NCBI GenBank assembly: GCA_017440755.1
Contig: JAFSGP010000015.1
Span: 18,393 to 82,392, forward strand
Length of the DNA stretch: 64,000 bases
Direction: 5' to 3'
DNA from: Clostridia bacterium
GTDB taxonomy: Bacteria > Bacillota > Clostridia > Oscillospirales > Acutalibacteraceae
Made by a program: the position numbers and the translations under genes. Shown one piece after another: positions 17,581 to 27,230 of this stretch. Positions within the stretch are counted from its first letter, which is position 1; each line of letters opens with the position of its first letter. The notes under the pieces were generated by a model. That model was given only the letters and a program-made list of their open reading frames with translations. It searched no databases and had not been told where the DNA came from.

Positions 17581-18351
17581 ATGCGTATCGTTGTGAAGGT
17601 TGGCACCTCGACTCTGGCCCACGCCACGGGAATGTTGAATATCCGTCGGGTGGAGAAGCTGTGCGGTGTGCTCAGCGACCTGAAGAATGCGGGGCATCAG
17701 GTGGTGCTGGTTTCCTCCGGTGCTATCGGTATGGGTGTGGGCAAGCTGTCCCTGTCGGGGCGCCCCTCGGACATTCCCACCAAGCAGGCGGCTGCCGCCG
17801 TGGGGCAGTGCGAACTGATGTACACCTACGATAAGCTGTTCACCGAGCATAATCACACCGTTGCCCAGATTCTCATCACCGGTGCGGACCTGCAGAACGA
17901 CGAGCGGCGGCAGAATTTCCACAACACCCTCTACCGTCTGCTGGAGCTGGGGGTACTGCCCGTCATTAACGAGAACGACTCGGTGGCCACCGAGGAGATT
18001 GTCATTGGCGACAACGACACGCTGGGCGCTATCGTTGCCACCCACGTGGGAGCGGACCTGCTGGTGCTGCTGTCGGATATCGACGGGCTGTACACCGCCG
18101 ACCCCCACACCGACCCCGCCGCCCGCCTGCTGACGGTGGTGGAGGACATCACCTCCGAAATTGAGGCGATGACCGGCGGTGCGGGCAGTAAGCTGGGCAC
18201 AGGCGGTATGCAGACCAAAATTCACGCCGCTAGAATTGCCACCGAGGCGGGCATCGATATGGTGATTGCCAACGGACAGGACCCGTCGGTGCTGTACGAT
18301 ATTGTCGAGGGCAAGGCGGTAGGTACCCGTTTTGTTGCTAAGGAGGCGTAA
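17581..18351 (+). CDS. proB: glutamate 5-kinase, short form without PUA domain
   Basis: This 256-residue kinase phosphorylates the gamma-carboxyl of glutamate, the first and usually feedback-controlled step of proline synthesis. The amino-acid-kinase fold is complete: VVKVGTSTL at the N-terminus, [20 protein letters not shown] and [15 protein letters not shown]. The C-terminal PUA domain of the longer E. coli-type enzyme is absent. The ATG at 17581 follows AAAGGAG at 8-nt spacing; the upstream extension of the frame runs through the promoter. It leads the proB-proA-membrane protein-proC operon. Confidence 0.96.
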   Translation: MRIVVKVGTSTLAHATGMLNIRRVEKLCGVLSDLKNAGHQVVLVSSGAIGMGVGKLSLSGRPSDIPTKQAAAAVGQCELMYTYDKLFTEHNHTVAQILITGADLQNDERRQNFHNTLYRLLELGVLPVINENDSVATEEIVIGDNDTLGAIVATHVGADLLVLLSDIDGLYTADPHTDPAARLLTVVEDITSEIEAMTGGAGSKLGTGGMQTKIHAARIATEAGIDMVIANGQDPSVLYDIVEGKAVGTRFVAKEA

Positions 18352-18355
18352 TGCC

Positions 18356-19603
18356 GTGACCACATTGGAGATTTTACAGCGAGCCAAAGGGGCGTCTGCC
18401 GCTCTGTCCACGCTGACCACCGAAAAGAAAAACGCCGCTCTGCTGGCGATGGCACAGGCACTGGTGGCGGATACCGCCGCTATCCTCGCCGCCAACGAGG
18501 CGGATATGGAGGCGGCGAAGGACAGCATCAGCCAAGTGATGCTGGACCGTCTGGCGCTCACCGAGAGCCGCATTGCGGCGATGGCGGAGGGTATCCGTCA
18601 GGTGGCGGCGCTGCCTGACCCTGTGGGGCATACCCTGCAGGAGACCCGCCGCGCCGACGGGCTGTGCATTCGCCGCGTGTCGGTGCCCATCGGGGTGGTG
18701 GCGATTATCTACGAGAGCCGCCCCAACGTGACCGCCGATGCCGCCGCCTTGGCGGTGAAGAGCGGCAACGTGTGCGTGCTGCGCGGCGGCAAGGAGGCGT
18801 ACCGCTCCGCCGCCGCTATTGTGACGGCTTTGCGCCGTGGACTGACCGCGGCGGGGTTGGACCCCAATTTGGTTAACCTCATTGAGGATACCACCCGCCA
18901 GAGTGCGAACGAATTGATGCGGGCGGATAAATACGTGGACCTGCTCATTCCCCGCGGCGGAGCAGGGCTGATTCGCGCCTGCGTGGAGAATGCCACCGTC
19001 CCCTGTATCCAGACGGGTACGGGTATCTGCCACGTGTACGTGGACAAGGCGGCGGATTTGGATATGGCGGTGAACATCTTGGATAACGCCAAGATGAGCC
19101 GCCCCTCGGTGTGCAACGCCTGCGAGGTGTGTCTGGTGCATCGGGATATCGCCGCTGATTTTCTCCCGCGGCTGAAAGCTCGCCTGTGTAATCCTGCCCG
19201 TGAGCATATTGCTGAGCTGCGGCTGGACGAAACAGCCGCCGCCGTCATTGACGGCAAGGCGGCGGGCGAGCAGGATTTCGACACGGAATTCCTCGATTAT
19301 ATCCTCGCCGTTAAGGTGGTGGCAGACGTGGAGGAGGCGATCTCCCACATCGCCGCCCATTCCACCCACCACAGCGAGGCGATTGTCACCGCCGATCCTG
19401 CGGCGGCGGACCGCTTTACGGCGGCGGTGGACAGTGCGGCGGTGTACGTCAACGCCTCCACCCGTTTCACCGACGGCGGCGAGTTCGGTCTGGGGTGCGA
19501 GATGGGCATCTCCACCCAGAAGCTCCACGCCCGCGGACCGATGGGTCTGGCGGAATTGACCACCTACAAGTATGTGATTACCGGAGAGGGGCATACGCGA
19601 TGA
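18356..19603 (+). CDS. proA: gamma-glutamyl phosphate reductase
   Basis: ProA (415 residues) reduces gamma-glutamyl phosphate to glutamate 5-semialdehyde with NADPH. The catalytic cysteine lies in [13 protein letters not shown]. The conserved [18 protein letters not shown] segment and the end motif [15 protein letters not shown] are present. The start is a GTG at 18356, 9 nt after AAGGAGG; no usable ATG is available. It begins 5 nt after the proB stop, and its TGA overlaps the ATG of the following membrane-protein gene. Confidence 0.97.
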   Translation: MTTLEILQRAKGASAALSTLTTEKKNAALLAMAQALVADTAAILAANEADMEAAKDSISQVMLDRLALTESRIAAMAEGIRQVAALPDPVGHTLQETRRADGLCIRRVSVPIGVVAIIYESRPNVTADAAALAVKSGNVCVLRGGKEAYRSAAAIVTALRRGLTAAGLDPNLVNLIEDTTRQSANELMRADKYVDLLIPRGGAGLIRACVENATVPCIQTGTGICHVYVDKAADLDMAVNILDNAKMSRPSVCNACEVCLVHRDIAADFLPRLKARLCNPAREHIAELRLDETAAAVIDGKAAGEQDFDTEFLDYILAVKVVADVEEAISHIAAHSTHHSEAIVTADPAAADRFTAAVDSAAVYVNASTRFTDGGEFGLGCEMGISTQKLHARGPMGLAELTTYKYVITGEGHTR

Positions 19604-20076
19604 AAAAGGGCAAAGAACTGTTGTGGTTTTTGCTGCCCTTCGTACTGCTGAATGTGTGGTCAATTGTCGGACCTGTTTTAATGATTTGGACATCCGGTGA
19701 TCCGCTACCCCAATTCGTCGGCGTTGGACACTACCTGTACCTGATGCTAAATGACCCGCTGGTTTTGCAGGTAACGGTTAGCACTCTGCTGGGAAGCTGG
19801 CTGGCAGCTGCCGTGCTTGGTGCGGCGTTGGGTGGTCTTGTGCTATTGTTACGGCGGTGGATTCCTCTGTTTCGTACTTGGTGGTATGTGGCGATATTCG
19901 CCTTGGCTGCCTTGACTATGTTGGGAATATGGGTCGCACAGATGCGGTTATTTCCCTCTTTCAATAACTGGACATATTTTCTGCAGACAGGTAATATCGC
20001 CGCCTTCTTCGTGTGGCTGGTGGAGTTGATATGGACGGCTGTGAAAAAGCCGAAACAGGAGGTCGAAACGGAATGA
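19600..20076 (+). CDS. four-helix membrane protein inside the proline operon
   Basis: The 158-residue protein has four predicted membrane helices (about 6-30, 46-80, 87-108 and 125-146) and a short charged tail ([10 protein letters not shown]). It overlaps proA by ATGA at its start and proC by ATGA at its end, so translation is coupled on both sides. Base composition is less GC-rich than the pro genes. I do not recognise the family. Position suggests a link to proline or osmotic physiology, for example an accessory membrane factor, but this is inference. Confidence 0.8.
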   Translation: MKKGKELLWFLLPFVLLNVWSIVGPVLMIWTSGDPLPQFVGVGHYLYLMLNDPLVLQVTVSTLLGSWLAAAVLGAALGGLVLLLRRWIPLFRTWWYVAIFALAALTMLGIWVAQMRLFPSFNNWTYFLQTGNIAAFFVWLVELIWTAVKKPKQEVETE

Positions 20077-20882
20077 AAATCGGATTTATCGGCATCGGTA
20101 ATATGGGCGGGGCGCTGGCCACCGCCGCCGCCAAGGCGGTGGGAGGCGACAGCCTGCTGCTGACCGATCTGTGCACGGAGAAGCTGGTGGGGCTGGCGGC
20201 AGCTCTGGGCGCCACCGCCACCGATACCGCCACCCTGGTGGCGCAGAGCGATTATATTTTCTTGGGGGTCAAGCCTCAGGTGCTGGAGCGGGTGCTCACC
20301 GACCTGCGCCCTGCCTTGGCGAATCGGGTGGTGCCGCCGGTGTTTATCACCATGGCGGCAGGCGTGCCGATGGAGTCGGTGCGCCGTTGGGTCGGCGGCT
20401 GTGAGGGCTACTGCCCCATTATCCGCATTATGCCTAATACCCCCGTGGCGGTGGGCTCCGGTATGGTGCTGTATGCGCTGTCTGCGGAGGTTACGGCGGG
20501 GCAGAAGGCGGACTTCTGTCGTATTCTGTCCGCCGCCGGCAAGCTCAGCGAGATGCCGGAGAAGCTCATCGACGCCGGCACCGCGGTGTCCGGCTGCGGT
20601 CCCGCCTTTGCGGCTTTGTTTATCGAGGCGCTGGCGGACGGCGGCGTGGAGTGCGGTCTGCCCCGTGGGCAGGCGCTGGAATTGGCCGTGCAGACGGTGC
20701 TGGGCACCGCCCGCCAGCTGCAGGCCACCGAGAGCCACCCCGCCGCCCTCAAGGACGCGGTGTGCTCCCCCGGCGGCTCCACCATTGCGGGCGTTCACGC
20801 GCTGGAGGCGGGCGGTTTCCGCTCGCTGGCGATGGACGCCGTCTCCGCCGCCTACGAGCGGACGCAGGAGTTAGCGAAATAA
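20073..20882 (+). CDS. proC: pyrroline-5-carboxylate reductase
   Basis: ProC (269 residues) performs the last step of proline synthesis, reducing pyrroline-5-carboxylate with NAD(P)H. The Rossmann motif GFIGIGNMGGAL opens the protein; MPNTPVAVGSGM and the C-terminal signature (HPAALKDAVCSPGGSTIAGV) are clear. The ATG at 20073 overlaps the stop of the upstream membrane-protein gene. A strong terminator follows, so this is the operon's last gene. Confidence 0.97.
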   Translation: MKIGFIGIGNMGGALATAAAKAVGGDSLLLTDLCTEKLVGLAAALGATATDTATLVAQSDYIFLGVKPQVLERVLTDLRPALANRVVPPVFITMAAGVPMESVRRWVGGCEGYCPIIRIMPNTPVAVGSGMVLYALSAEVTAGQKADFCRILSAAGKLSEMPEKLIDAGTAVSGCGPAFAALFIEALADGGVECGLPRGQALELAVQTVLGTARQLQATESHPAALKDAVCSPGGSTIAGVHALEAGGFRSLAMDAVSAAYERTQELAK

Positions 20883-20885
20883 CAC

Positions 20886-20926
20886 AAAAACAGCGGAGAG
20901 AACGAACCGTTCTCTCCGCTGTTTTT
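20886..20926. terminator. bidirectional terminator between proC and trmB
   Basis: The stem cagcggagagaacg/cgttctctccgctg is flanked by A-rich sequence on the left and TTTTT on the right. It can end transcription from both convergent genes. Confidence 0.9.
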
Positions 20927-21590
20927 ATATCTTCGCCTCGACCCGATAAATCGGCAAGCCTTGGTCGATGAATTTCTGCTCGTACTCGGTGACGATGTTG
21001 CCCTCGATGCCGTCGGTGTGGAGGTCCAGCGACACCGCCGTCAGGGTGTAGCCGCTCCCCGACAGGCTCTCCAGCGAGTATTGGAAGAACTCCCGCCCGT
21101 CGGTCTTTTGCACCAGGGAGGCGCCCTGCGCCAACAGCCCCTTATACATCTCCAGAAAATGGGGGTGGGTCAGCCGATGGGTGGCCTGCCGCTTTTTGGG
21201 GTAGGGGGTGGAGAAGTTGAGGTACAGCCGCTCCACACAACCGGCAGGAATAAAGCGGGGCAGATACTCCGCGTCCCCCCATAGAAAATGGACATTGGTC
21301 AGTCCCCGCTCCTGCGCTGCCTCACAGGCGGTCACCAGCACGTTGGCATACTTTTCCACCGCCAGAAAATTTTTATCGGGATTCTGTGCCGCCAATTGGC
21401 AAATAAAGCCACCCTTGCCGCAGCCGATTTCCAATTCCACAGGGTTGTTATTGCCGAAAATCGCCGATAAATTCAGGGTGTGCACCTCGTCGGTGTGGTC
21501 AAAGCGGACGCTTTCCACCTGCATGTCGGTGAACAGATTTTCACAGTCTGCCAGCCGTTCATTCAGGTGCTTTTTTCGCCGCATTCGCAT
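20925..21590 (-). CDS. trmB: tRNA (guanine-N7)-methyltransferase
   Basis: TrmB (221 residues) methylates G46 in the variable loop of tRNAs using S-adenosylmethionine. The SAM motif EIGCGKGGFICQLA, the NFSTPYPKKRQATHRL segment (family form NFSDPWPKKRH) and the C-terminal EQKFIDQG are present. The ATG at 21590 was chosen because AAAGGAG lies 8 nt upstream; the longer frame from 21611 would start inside that site. It converges on proC through a shared terminator. Confidence 0.96.
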   Translation of the reverse strand: MRMRRKKHLNERLADCENLFTDMQVESVRFDHTDEVHTLNLSAIFGNNNPVELEIGCGKGGFICQLAAQNPDKNFLAVEKYANVLVTACEAAQERGLTNVHFLWGDAEYLPRFIPAGCVERLYLNFSTPYPKKRQATHRLTHPHFLEMYKGLLAQGASLVQKTDGREFFQYSLESLSGSGYTLTAVSLDLHTDGIEGNIVTEYEQKFIDQGLPIYRVEAKI

Positions 21591-21662
21591 AGTTTTTCGC
21601 TCCTTTTGCAAATTATACTGGTAATTTGCCGCAATATGTGTTACAATACATAAAAGGTGGGT

Positions 21663-22256
21663 CTATTCGCCCAACTGAATCACCAGCTGGGTTCCCGCGC
21701 GGCGCATCTGCGCGCCGCCGGTGAGCACCGACAGGTTGGTGCGGTACAGCAAAGAGGGGTCCGTGAGGAATTGCTCCTTGATTTGCTCCGCCTGCCACTT
21801 GTCCACCACGTACATCGTGACGCTCAGCAGGGTCCGCTTGCCGTCCATCACGGAACAGGTGACCCGATAGCCGCCCTCTTCGGCGGGTTGGATATCCACT
21901 TTATTATCCTTTTCGATCTGACGGCGGCGCAGCAGGAGCAGCGCGGATTTCACCGACCGCTCCCGCAGGGTATAGGGAATGCGGGTGGCCAGCGACTCGC
22001 CGATCTGCCCACCGGTGATGGTGGTGGCGAGCATACGGTCCTCCCCCTGCACCAGATGCTGCAGGCGCAGCAGCTCCTCAATGGCCTCTTCGGTATCAAA
22101 ATAGTTGGCCATTCCCCCGCCCACGATGATCTCGGTCACCTGATCGCGGTGAATGGGTTGCCCCGCAGAATGGAGCATGTAGCACAGCAGGATTTTAATC
22201 TCCTGTGCGGTGGTCAGTCCGCCCGGCTCCACACCGGCGGTGAATGCATCAGACAT
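21663..22256 (-). CDS. DUF4364-family protein
   Basis: The 197-residue product has the appearance of the DUF4364 family of Firmicutes. An N-terminal winged-helix-like region (TTAQEIKILLCYMLHSAGQPIHRDQVTEII, about 13-45) precedes a mixed domain. The ATG at 22256 is supported by GGAG; the longer frame starts within the divergent promoter region. It is transcribed away from the lipoprotein at 22372 and lies 73 nt upstream of trmB in the same direction. Function unknown; a DNA-binding role is plausible from the N-terminus. Confidence 0.83.
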   Translation of the reverse strand: MSDAFTAGVEPGGLTTAQEIKILLCYMLHSAGQPIHRDQVTEIIVGGGMANYFDTEEAIEELLRLQHLVQGEDRMLATTITGGQIGESLATRIPYTLRERSVKSALLLLRRRQIEKDNKVDIQPAEEGGYRVTCSVMDGKRTLLSVTMYVVDKWQAEQIKEQFLTDPSLLYRTNLSVLTGGAQMRRAGTQLVIQLGE

Positions 22257-22284
22257 AGCGATACTCCTTTGGTAATATCTAATG

Positions 22285-22299
22285 GGTGTATTATACACC
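22285..22299. promoter_or_regulatory. inverted repeat over the divergent promoter
   Basis: ggtgtat-t-atacacc forms a near-perfect 15-bp inverted repeat in the gap between DUF4364 and the lipoprotein gene. On the minus strand it contains a TATAAT -10 for DUF4364. It may be an operator; no protein is assigned. Confidence 0.4.
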
Positions 22300-22371
22300 A
22301 TATTTCTGCAAAAGAAAAGACGTTGCGAGAGTTTTTATAAAACTTTTTCTCGCGTCAGGAGGGTCTATTTT

Positions 22372-22896
22372 ATGAAGACGTTGTGTAAGATTTTAGTATT
22401 GTGTTTGCTTTGTGCGGTTCTTTTCTGCGGCTGTAATGATAAGCCTGCCGAGAGTGAGCCAGATTACAGCGCCCTGATTTTGCCGCCGGTGGACCTGTCC
22501 ATTGTCGACTGCATCACCGCAGAGGAGCTGACCGCCATTATGGGCAGTCCAATGCAGCTGCTGGGCGTGTTCGAGGATAATTCCCAGGCGGTGTTCACCT
22601 CGGAGGACGGGAGACACGTGGCGACGGTGAATATGAAGAATCAGACGTCTGCGGGCTTTGAGGCAGAGAAGAACGCCTCGCTGTTTTCCACCACGTTGCA
22701 GGACGGCGTAGGGGAAATGGCGTATTGGTGCGAGGATACGGAGACGGATAACGTCTGGCTGGAGTTTTACAGCGGCGGTTATGCGGTAACGGTGGGGGTA
22801 ACCTGTCCCGAAACCGACGACCAGGCGCACAGCACGTATATTAAGCAGATTGCGGAGAAAATCCTCGGCAAGCTGCCTACTGATACACAGAATTAA
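22372..22896 (+). CDS. small secreted lipoprotein of unknown function
   Basis: The 174-residue protein starts with a signal peptide ending in LFCGC (Cys21), a plausible but non-ideal lipobox. The mature part begins with an acidic linker and a domain of about 140 residues starting at DCITAEELTAIMGSPM, which resembles extracellular lipoprotein domains in clostridia. The ATG at 22372 follows AGGAGGG. It is divergent from DUF4364 and lies 28 nt upstream of alr. No catalytic motif is seen. Confidence 0.78.
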   Translation: MKTLCKILVLCLLCAVLFCGCNDKPAESEPDYSALILPPVDLSIVDCITAEELTAIMGSPMQLLGVFEDNSQAVFTSEDGRHVATVNMKNQTSAGFEAEKNASLFSTTLQDGVGEMAYWCEDTETDNVWLEFYSGGYAVTVGVTCPETDDQAHSTYIKQIAEKILGKLPTDTQN

Positions 22897-22924
22897 TCAT
22901 TTCACGTTAGGCAGGGATGGATGA

Positions 22925-24106
22925 ATGAACGACGGGCTTTCCTTTATGCGGGAACGCACCTGGGCGCAGGTTGATATGGATGCCATCTGCCACAATTATC
23001 ATACGATACGCCGTCAACTGCGACCGGACGTCAAGCTGTGCTGCGTGGTTAAGGCCAATGCCTACGGTCACGGGGTCAGTCGGCTGGCGCCGCTGTATCG
23101 GGAGTTGGGGGCGGATTGGTTTGCCGTCTCCAACATTCAGGAGGCTATGCAGCTGCGGCGGTGTGGCATTACGGGTCCCGTATTGATTCTGGGATATACC
23201 CCGCCTGTCTGTGCCGCCCAGTTGGCGGAGAATGCTTTGTCCCAATGCGTGTACTCTGCGGAGTATGGTCACCAGTTGTCTGCCTGCGCGGCGGCAGCGG
23301 GGGTCACGGTAAAGATACATATTAAGGTGGATACCGGTATGGGCCGTATCGGTTTCGTTTGCCCCGATGGGGACGTGACCGAGATAGCCACCACCTGCCG
23401 TCTGGCAGGGCTGTTGCCGGAGGGCATTTTCACCCACTTTGCCTCGGCGGACGAGGGGGAGGCAGGGGACGCTTTCTCCGAGGAGCAGTATGCCGCCTTT
23501 ATGACGGTGGTGGATAATCTGTCCGCCTGCGGCATTGCATTTGCGCTCCGCCATTGTGCCAACAGCGCGGCGCTGGCGGATTACCCCGCCTATCAGCTGG
23601 ATATGGTGCGGGCAGGCATCGTGCTGTACGGGCTACCCCCTTCGGATCAGCTGCGCTGCGCCTTGGATTTGCAGCCCGCCATGTCCCTCCACTCGGTGAT
23701 ATCTCACGTCAAGACGGTGCCGGCGGGCACACCGCTTAGTTATGGTCGCACCTTCGTTACCCCCGCCGAGATGCGGGTTGCTACCGTTCCTATCGGCTAT
23801 GCCGACGGCTACTGGCGACATAACGGTGCCGCAGGCGCATCGCTGACGGTGGCGGGACGTCGTGCGCCGATTGTGGGGCGGGTGTGTATGGACCAGCTGC
23901 TGATTGACGTTACCCATTTACCCGCCGTGCACATCGGCGACAGGGTGGTGGTGTTCGGCACCGCGCCTGCCCTTACGGCACAGGAGCTGGCGGCACTGAA
24001 TGACACCATCGGCTATGAGGTGGTGTGCGGCGTCGGGGAGCGGGTCCCCCGTCTGTATACCCGCGGCGGTGAGGTCGTGGACGTGTTGGATAATATCTTG
24101 GAATAA
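22925..24106 (+). CDS. alr: alanine racemase
   Basis: Alr (393 residues) interconverts L- and D-alanine with PLP and supplies D-Ala for peptidoglycan. The PLP lysine is in [11 protein letters not shown] (residues 39-49). The catalytic tyrosine is in LSYGRTF, and the [11 protein letters not shown] and [13 protein letters not shown] motifs are intact. Length is standard. It sits 28 nt after the lipoprotein gene and 23 nt before the UDP-sugar dehydrogenase gene. Confidence 0.97.
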   Translation: MNDGLSFMRERTWAQVDMDAICHNYHTIRRQLRPDVKLCCVVKANAYGHGVSRLAPLYRELGADWFAVSNIQEAMQLRRCGITGPVLILGYTPPVCAAQLAENALSQCVYSAEYGHQLSACAAAAGVTVKIHIKVDTGMGRIGFVCPDGDVTEIATTCRLAGLLPEGIFTHFASADEGEAGDAFSEEQYAAFMTVVDNLSACGIAFALRHCANSAALADYPAYQLDMVRAGIVLYGLPPSDQLRCALDLQPAMSLHSVISHVKTVPAGTPLSYGRTFVTPAEMRVATVPIGYADGYWRHNGAAGASLTVAGRRAPIVGRVCMDQLLIDVTHLPAVHIGDRVVVFGTAPALTAQELAALNDTIGYEVVCGVGERVPRLYTRGGEVVDVLDNILE

Positions 24107-24129
24107 AACAGGATAAGGAGATAAAACGT

Positions 24130-25368
24130 ATGAAAATCGCTGTAGCAGGAACCGGTTACGTGGGTCTTTCCATTGCTGTACTGCTGGCGCAGCACCATGA
24201 AGTGACGGCAGTGGATATCATACCCGAAAAAGTGGAACAGATTAACGCGCGCAAATCTCCCATTCAGGACGACTATATTGAACGGTATTTGGCGGAGAAG
24301 GAGCTGAACCTGACCGCCACCTTGGACGGGGCTACCGCCTATGCGGACGCGGATTTCGTGGTGATTGCCGCCCCCACCAACTACGACAGCAAGAAGAACT
24401 ATTTCGACACCTCGGCGGTGGAGACGGTCATTGATTTGGTGATGCAGGTGAACCCCAACGCCATTATGGTGATTAAATCCACCATTCCTGTGGGGTATAC
24501 GCAGTCTATCCGCGAGAAGACGGGCAGTAAGAACATTCTTTTCAGCCCCGAATTTCTGCGTGAGTCCAAGGCGCTGTATGATAACCTGTATCCCTCCCGT
24601 ATTATTGTGGGCACCGACCCGGAAGATGCCCGCCTGACCGAGGCAGCGCACACCTTTGCTGCTCTGTTGCAGGAGGGGGCGCTGAAGGAGAACATCGCCA
24701 CTCTGTTCATGGGCTTTACCGAGGCAGAGGCGGTGAAGCTGTTCGCCAACACCTATCTGGCGCTGCGGGTGAGCTATTTTAACGAGCTGGATACCTACGC
24801 GGAGATGAAAGGGCTGTCCACGCGGGACATTATCGAGGGCGTCTGCCTCGACCCCCGTATCGGCGACCACTACAACAACCCCAGCTGCGGCTACGGCGGC
24901 TACTGCCTGCCGAAGGATACCAAGCAGCTGCTGGCCAACTACATGGACGTGCCTCAGAATATGATGACCGCCATTGTGGAGAGCAACCGCACCCGAAAGG
25001 ACTTTATTGCGGAGCAGCTGTTGCATATTGCGGGGTACTACGACGGCTACAACCGAGGGGATTATTCCGCCGGCGAGTTCAAGCAGTGTGTCATTGGTGT
25101 CTACCGCCTGACGATGAAGAGCAACAGTGACAACTTCCGCCAGAGCTCCATTCAGGGTGTGATGAAGCGTATCAAGGCAAAGGGCGCCACCGTTATCGTG
25201 TACGAGCCTACCTTAGAGGACGGCAGCACCTTCTTTGGCAGTAAGGTGGTCAATGATTTGGCGGAGTTTAAGCGGCTCAGCCACGCCATTATTGCCAACC
25301 GCTACGACCCCTGTCTGGACGACGTGGAGGACAAGGTGTACACCCGCGATATTTACCATCGAGATTAA
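24130..25368 (+). CDS. nucleotide-sugar (UDP-glucose-type) 6-dehydrogenase
   Basis: The 412-residue enzyme is an NAD-dependent four-electron UDP-sugar dehydrogenase that makes a uronic acid for surface polysaccharide. The N-terminal NAD motif is [13 protein letters not shown] (residues 4-16). The catalytic cysteine is in [14 protein letters not shown], and KSTIPVGYT and FSPEFLRE are present. The exact sugar (glucose or a HexNAc) cannot be settled by reading; UDP-glucose is most likely. It follows alr by 23 nt and is closed by a terminator. Confidence 0.88.
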   Translation: MKIAVAGTGYVGLSIAVLLAQHHEVTAVDIIPEKVEQINARKSPIQDDYIERYLAEKELNLTATLDGATAYADADFVVIAAPTNYDSKKNYFDTSAVETVIDLVMQVNPNAIMVIKSTIPVGYTQSIREKTGSKNILFSPEFLRESKALYDNLYPSRIIVGTDPEDARLTEAAHTFAALLQEGALKENIATLFMGFTEAEAVKLFANTYLALRVSYFNELDTYAEMKGLSTRDIIEGVCLDPRIGDHYNNPSCGYGGYCLPKDTKQLLANYMDVPQNMMTAIVESNRTRKDFIAEQLLHIAGYYDGYNRGDYSAGEFKQCVIGVYRLTMKSNSDNFRQSSIQGVMKRIKAKGATVIVYEPTLEDGSTFFGSKVVNDLAEFKRLSHAIIANRYDPCLDDVEDKVYTRDIYHRD

Positions 25369-25371
25369 AGG

Positions 25372-25403
25372 AAAACGAGGCATCGTCACGATGCCTCGTT
25401 TTT
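25372..25403 (+). terminator. intrinsic terminator after the UDP-sugar dehydrogenase
   Basis: The stem aacgaggcatcg/cgatgcctcgtt with a 3-nt loop is followed by TTTTT. Confidence 0.88.
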
Positions 25404-25440
25404 GCGTAGGGAACGGAGATGGCACAGACCACAATCGGCA

Positions 25441-25660
25441 TTCGCAGGGGCGATTCACGAATCGCCCGCGGACAGTCGGGGACGCCTGTCCCTACGTTTC
25501 GGGGTGGGTGCAACTTGCGAGACGGGACGGGAAACCCGTCCCCTACGGATTACACAAATCAAAAATCCTATCGTAGGGGAGGGGCTTGCCCCTCCCGTTT
25601 CGGGCGAACGGTCTGCACAAGCCGCAAACTGTAGGGGCGGGCGTCCCGACCGCCCGTTAT
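25441..25660. repeat. array of palindromic GTAGGGG-type repeats
   Basis: At least five GC-rich palindromes lie end to end: 25447-25466 (gggcgattcacgaatcgccc), 25478-25493, 25521-25546 (gggacgggaaacccgtccc), 25572-25597 (gtaggggaggggcttgcccc) and 25631-25656 (gtaggggcgggcgtcccgac). Each typically abuts GTAGGGG or CCCTAC. A GGTGGGTGCAA spacer links copies here and at 9569. The 386-nt gap between the dehydrogenase and gpsA-tagD holds nothing else except a possible TATAAT at 25707-25712. Confidence 0.78.
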
Positions 25661-25754
25661 CACAAAGATTTCTCATCGTTGCATTTTTTACATAAGTATG
25701 GTAAACTATAATGGTACGCATAGGCTATGACGGAGAAACGGAGAGGAAATAGCT

Positions 25755-27218
25755 ATGACGCAGACGATCGGAGTTTTGGGCGCCGGCACCTGGGGTATGG
25801 CGCTGGCGCGAATGCTGGCGGTGCAGGGGCATCGGGTGACGGTGTGGTCGGCACTGCCCCACGAGGTAGACCAGCTGGCGGCGGAACGGGTACACCCCAA
25901 CCTGCCGGATATGGTGATTCCCGCGGATATTATTTTTACCAAGAACATAGAGGAGGTCTGTCGCGGTCAGGCGGTGCTGGTGTTTGCGGTGCCGTCCCCC
26001 TACGTGCGGGCTACGGCGGCGGCAGCCCGCCCCTTTATCCCTGACGGACAGATTATCGTGGACGTGGCCAAGGGCATCGAGGCGGACACCCTCTATACCA
26101 TGACCGAGGTCATTCGGGACGAACTGCAGCGGGACGGCGGCTGTCGGAACGTGAAATTGGTAGCGCTATCGGGTCCCACCCACGCGGAGGAGGTAGCCCG
26201 CGACCTACCTACCACCATTGTTTCCGCCGCCACCGACCTGTCGGTGGCACAGACGGTGCAGAGCCTGTTTATGAACACCTGTATGCGTGTGTACACCAAC
26301 GTGGACATACTGGGCGTAGAGCTGTGCGGCGCGGTGAAGAACATTCTCGCACTGGCGGCGGGTATTTCCGTCGGTCTCGGCTATGGCGACAACGCCAAGG
26401 CCGCTATCATCACCCGCGGTATGGCGGAGTTGACCCGCTTAGGGCTGGCAATGGGCTGTATGGAGCAGACTTTTTCGGGTCTGGCAGGTATGGGTGACCT
26501 CATCGTTACCGCCACCAGCCGTCACAGCCGCAACAACCGCTGCGGTCAGCTCATTGGTAGCGGGGTAAGACCTGCCGATGCCATTGCTGCCGTGGGCATG
26601 GTGGTGGAGGGAATCCACGCCATTCCCGCCGCACTTAAATTAGCGCGCCGCTACGGGGTGGAGATGCCCATTGTGGAGGCGGTGGACAGCGTGGTGAGCG
26701 GCGGTGCCGACCCGGCCGAGGCGGTGCGGGAGCTGATGAGCCGCGGCGCTAAGGACGAGCTGACCACCACCCCGTATGACGTGAATTTTGAGAATAACCA
26801 CCTGTGTGATGGGAGAAGAAACGGTATGAAACGAGTGATTACCTACGGCACCTTTGACCTGTTGCATTACGGGCACATCAACCTGCTCCGTCGTGCCAGA
26901 GCCTTGGGGGACTATCTGGTGGTGGCGCTGTCCACCGACGAGTTCAACAGGGACGAGAAAAATAAGACCTGCTATTTCACCTACGAGCAGCGCAAGATGC
27001 TGCTGGAGGCAATGCGATACGTGGATTTGGTGATTCCCGAGAGCGATTGGGACCAAAAGCGGCGGGACGTCCATGAGTACCACATCGACACCTTTGTAAT
27101 GGGGGACGATTGGAAGGGTAAATTCGATTTCCTCAAGGAGGAGGGAGTCGAGGTGGTGTATCTGCCCCGCACACCGGAGGTCAGCACCACCGAAATCAAG
27201 CAGGATTTAGCAAAGTGA
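25755..27218 (+). CDS. gpsA-tagD: glycerol-3-phosphate dehydrogenase fused in frame to glycerol-3-phosphate cytidylyltransferase
   Basis: One open frame of 487 codons encodes two complete enzymes. Residues 1-336 are GpsA, which reduces dihydroxyacetone phosphate to sn-glycerol-3-phosphate: NAD motif GVLGAGTWGMALARML, catalytic lysine in CGAVKNILALA, and GDNAKAAIITRG. Residues 358-487 are a full-length TagD-type enzyme making CDP-glycerol: GTFDLLHYGHINLL with the HxGH motif, and RTPEVSTTEIK. A 21-residue linker joins them. A GGGAGAAG site precedes an in-frame ATG at 26826, so a free TagD could also be translated. CDP-glycerol normally feeds teichoic acid or other glycerol-phosphate polymers; no polymerase gene is nearby. 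nadE follows 12 nt later. Confidence 0.9.
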   Translation: MTQTIGVLGAGTWGMALARMLAVQGHRVTVWSALPHEVDQLAAERVHPNLPDMVIPADIIFTKNIEEVCRGQAVLVFAVPSPYVRATAAAARPFIPDGQIIVDVAKGIEADTLYTMTEVIRDELQRDGGCRNVKLVALSGPTHAEEVARDLPTTIVSAATDLSVAQTVQSLFMNTCMRVYTNVDILGVELCGAVKNILALAAGISVGLGYGDNAKAAIITRGMAELTRLGLAMGCMEQTFSGLAGMGDLIVTATSRHSRNNRCGQLIGSGVRPADAIAAVGMVVEGIHAIPAALKLARRYGVEMPIVEAVDSVVSGGADPAEAVRELMSRGAKDELTTTPYDVNFENNHLCDGRRNGMKRVITYGTFDLLHYGHINLLRRARALGDYLVVALSTDEFNRDEKNKTCYFTYEQRKMLLEAMRYVDLVIPESDWDQKRRDVHEYHIDTFVMGDDWKGKFDFLKEEGVEVVYLPRTPEVSTTEIKQDLAK

Positions 27219-27230
27219 GGAAGTGTAGCT

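Noticed and set aside
25402..25695. Several frames in the 25.4-25.7 kb gap
   Set aside because: They consist of palindromic repeats and lack ribosome-binding sites and protein-like composition.
26760..26830. GpsA-TagD as two separate genes hidden by a frameshift error
   Set aside because: Both domains are full length in the same frame with a plausible linker and no disrupted motif, so an error is not needed. It remains possible and is named as the refuting test.
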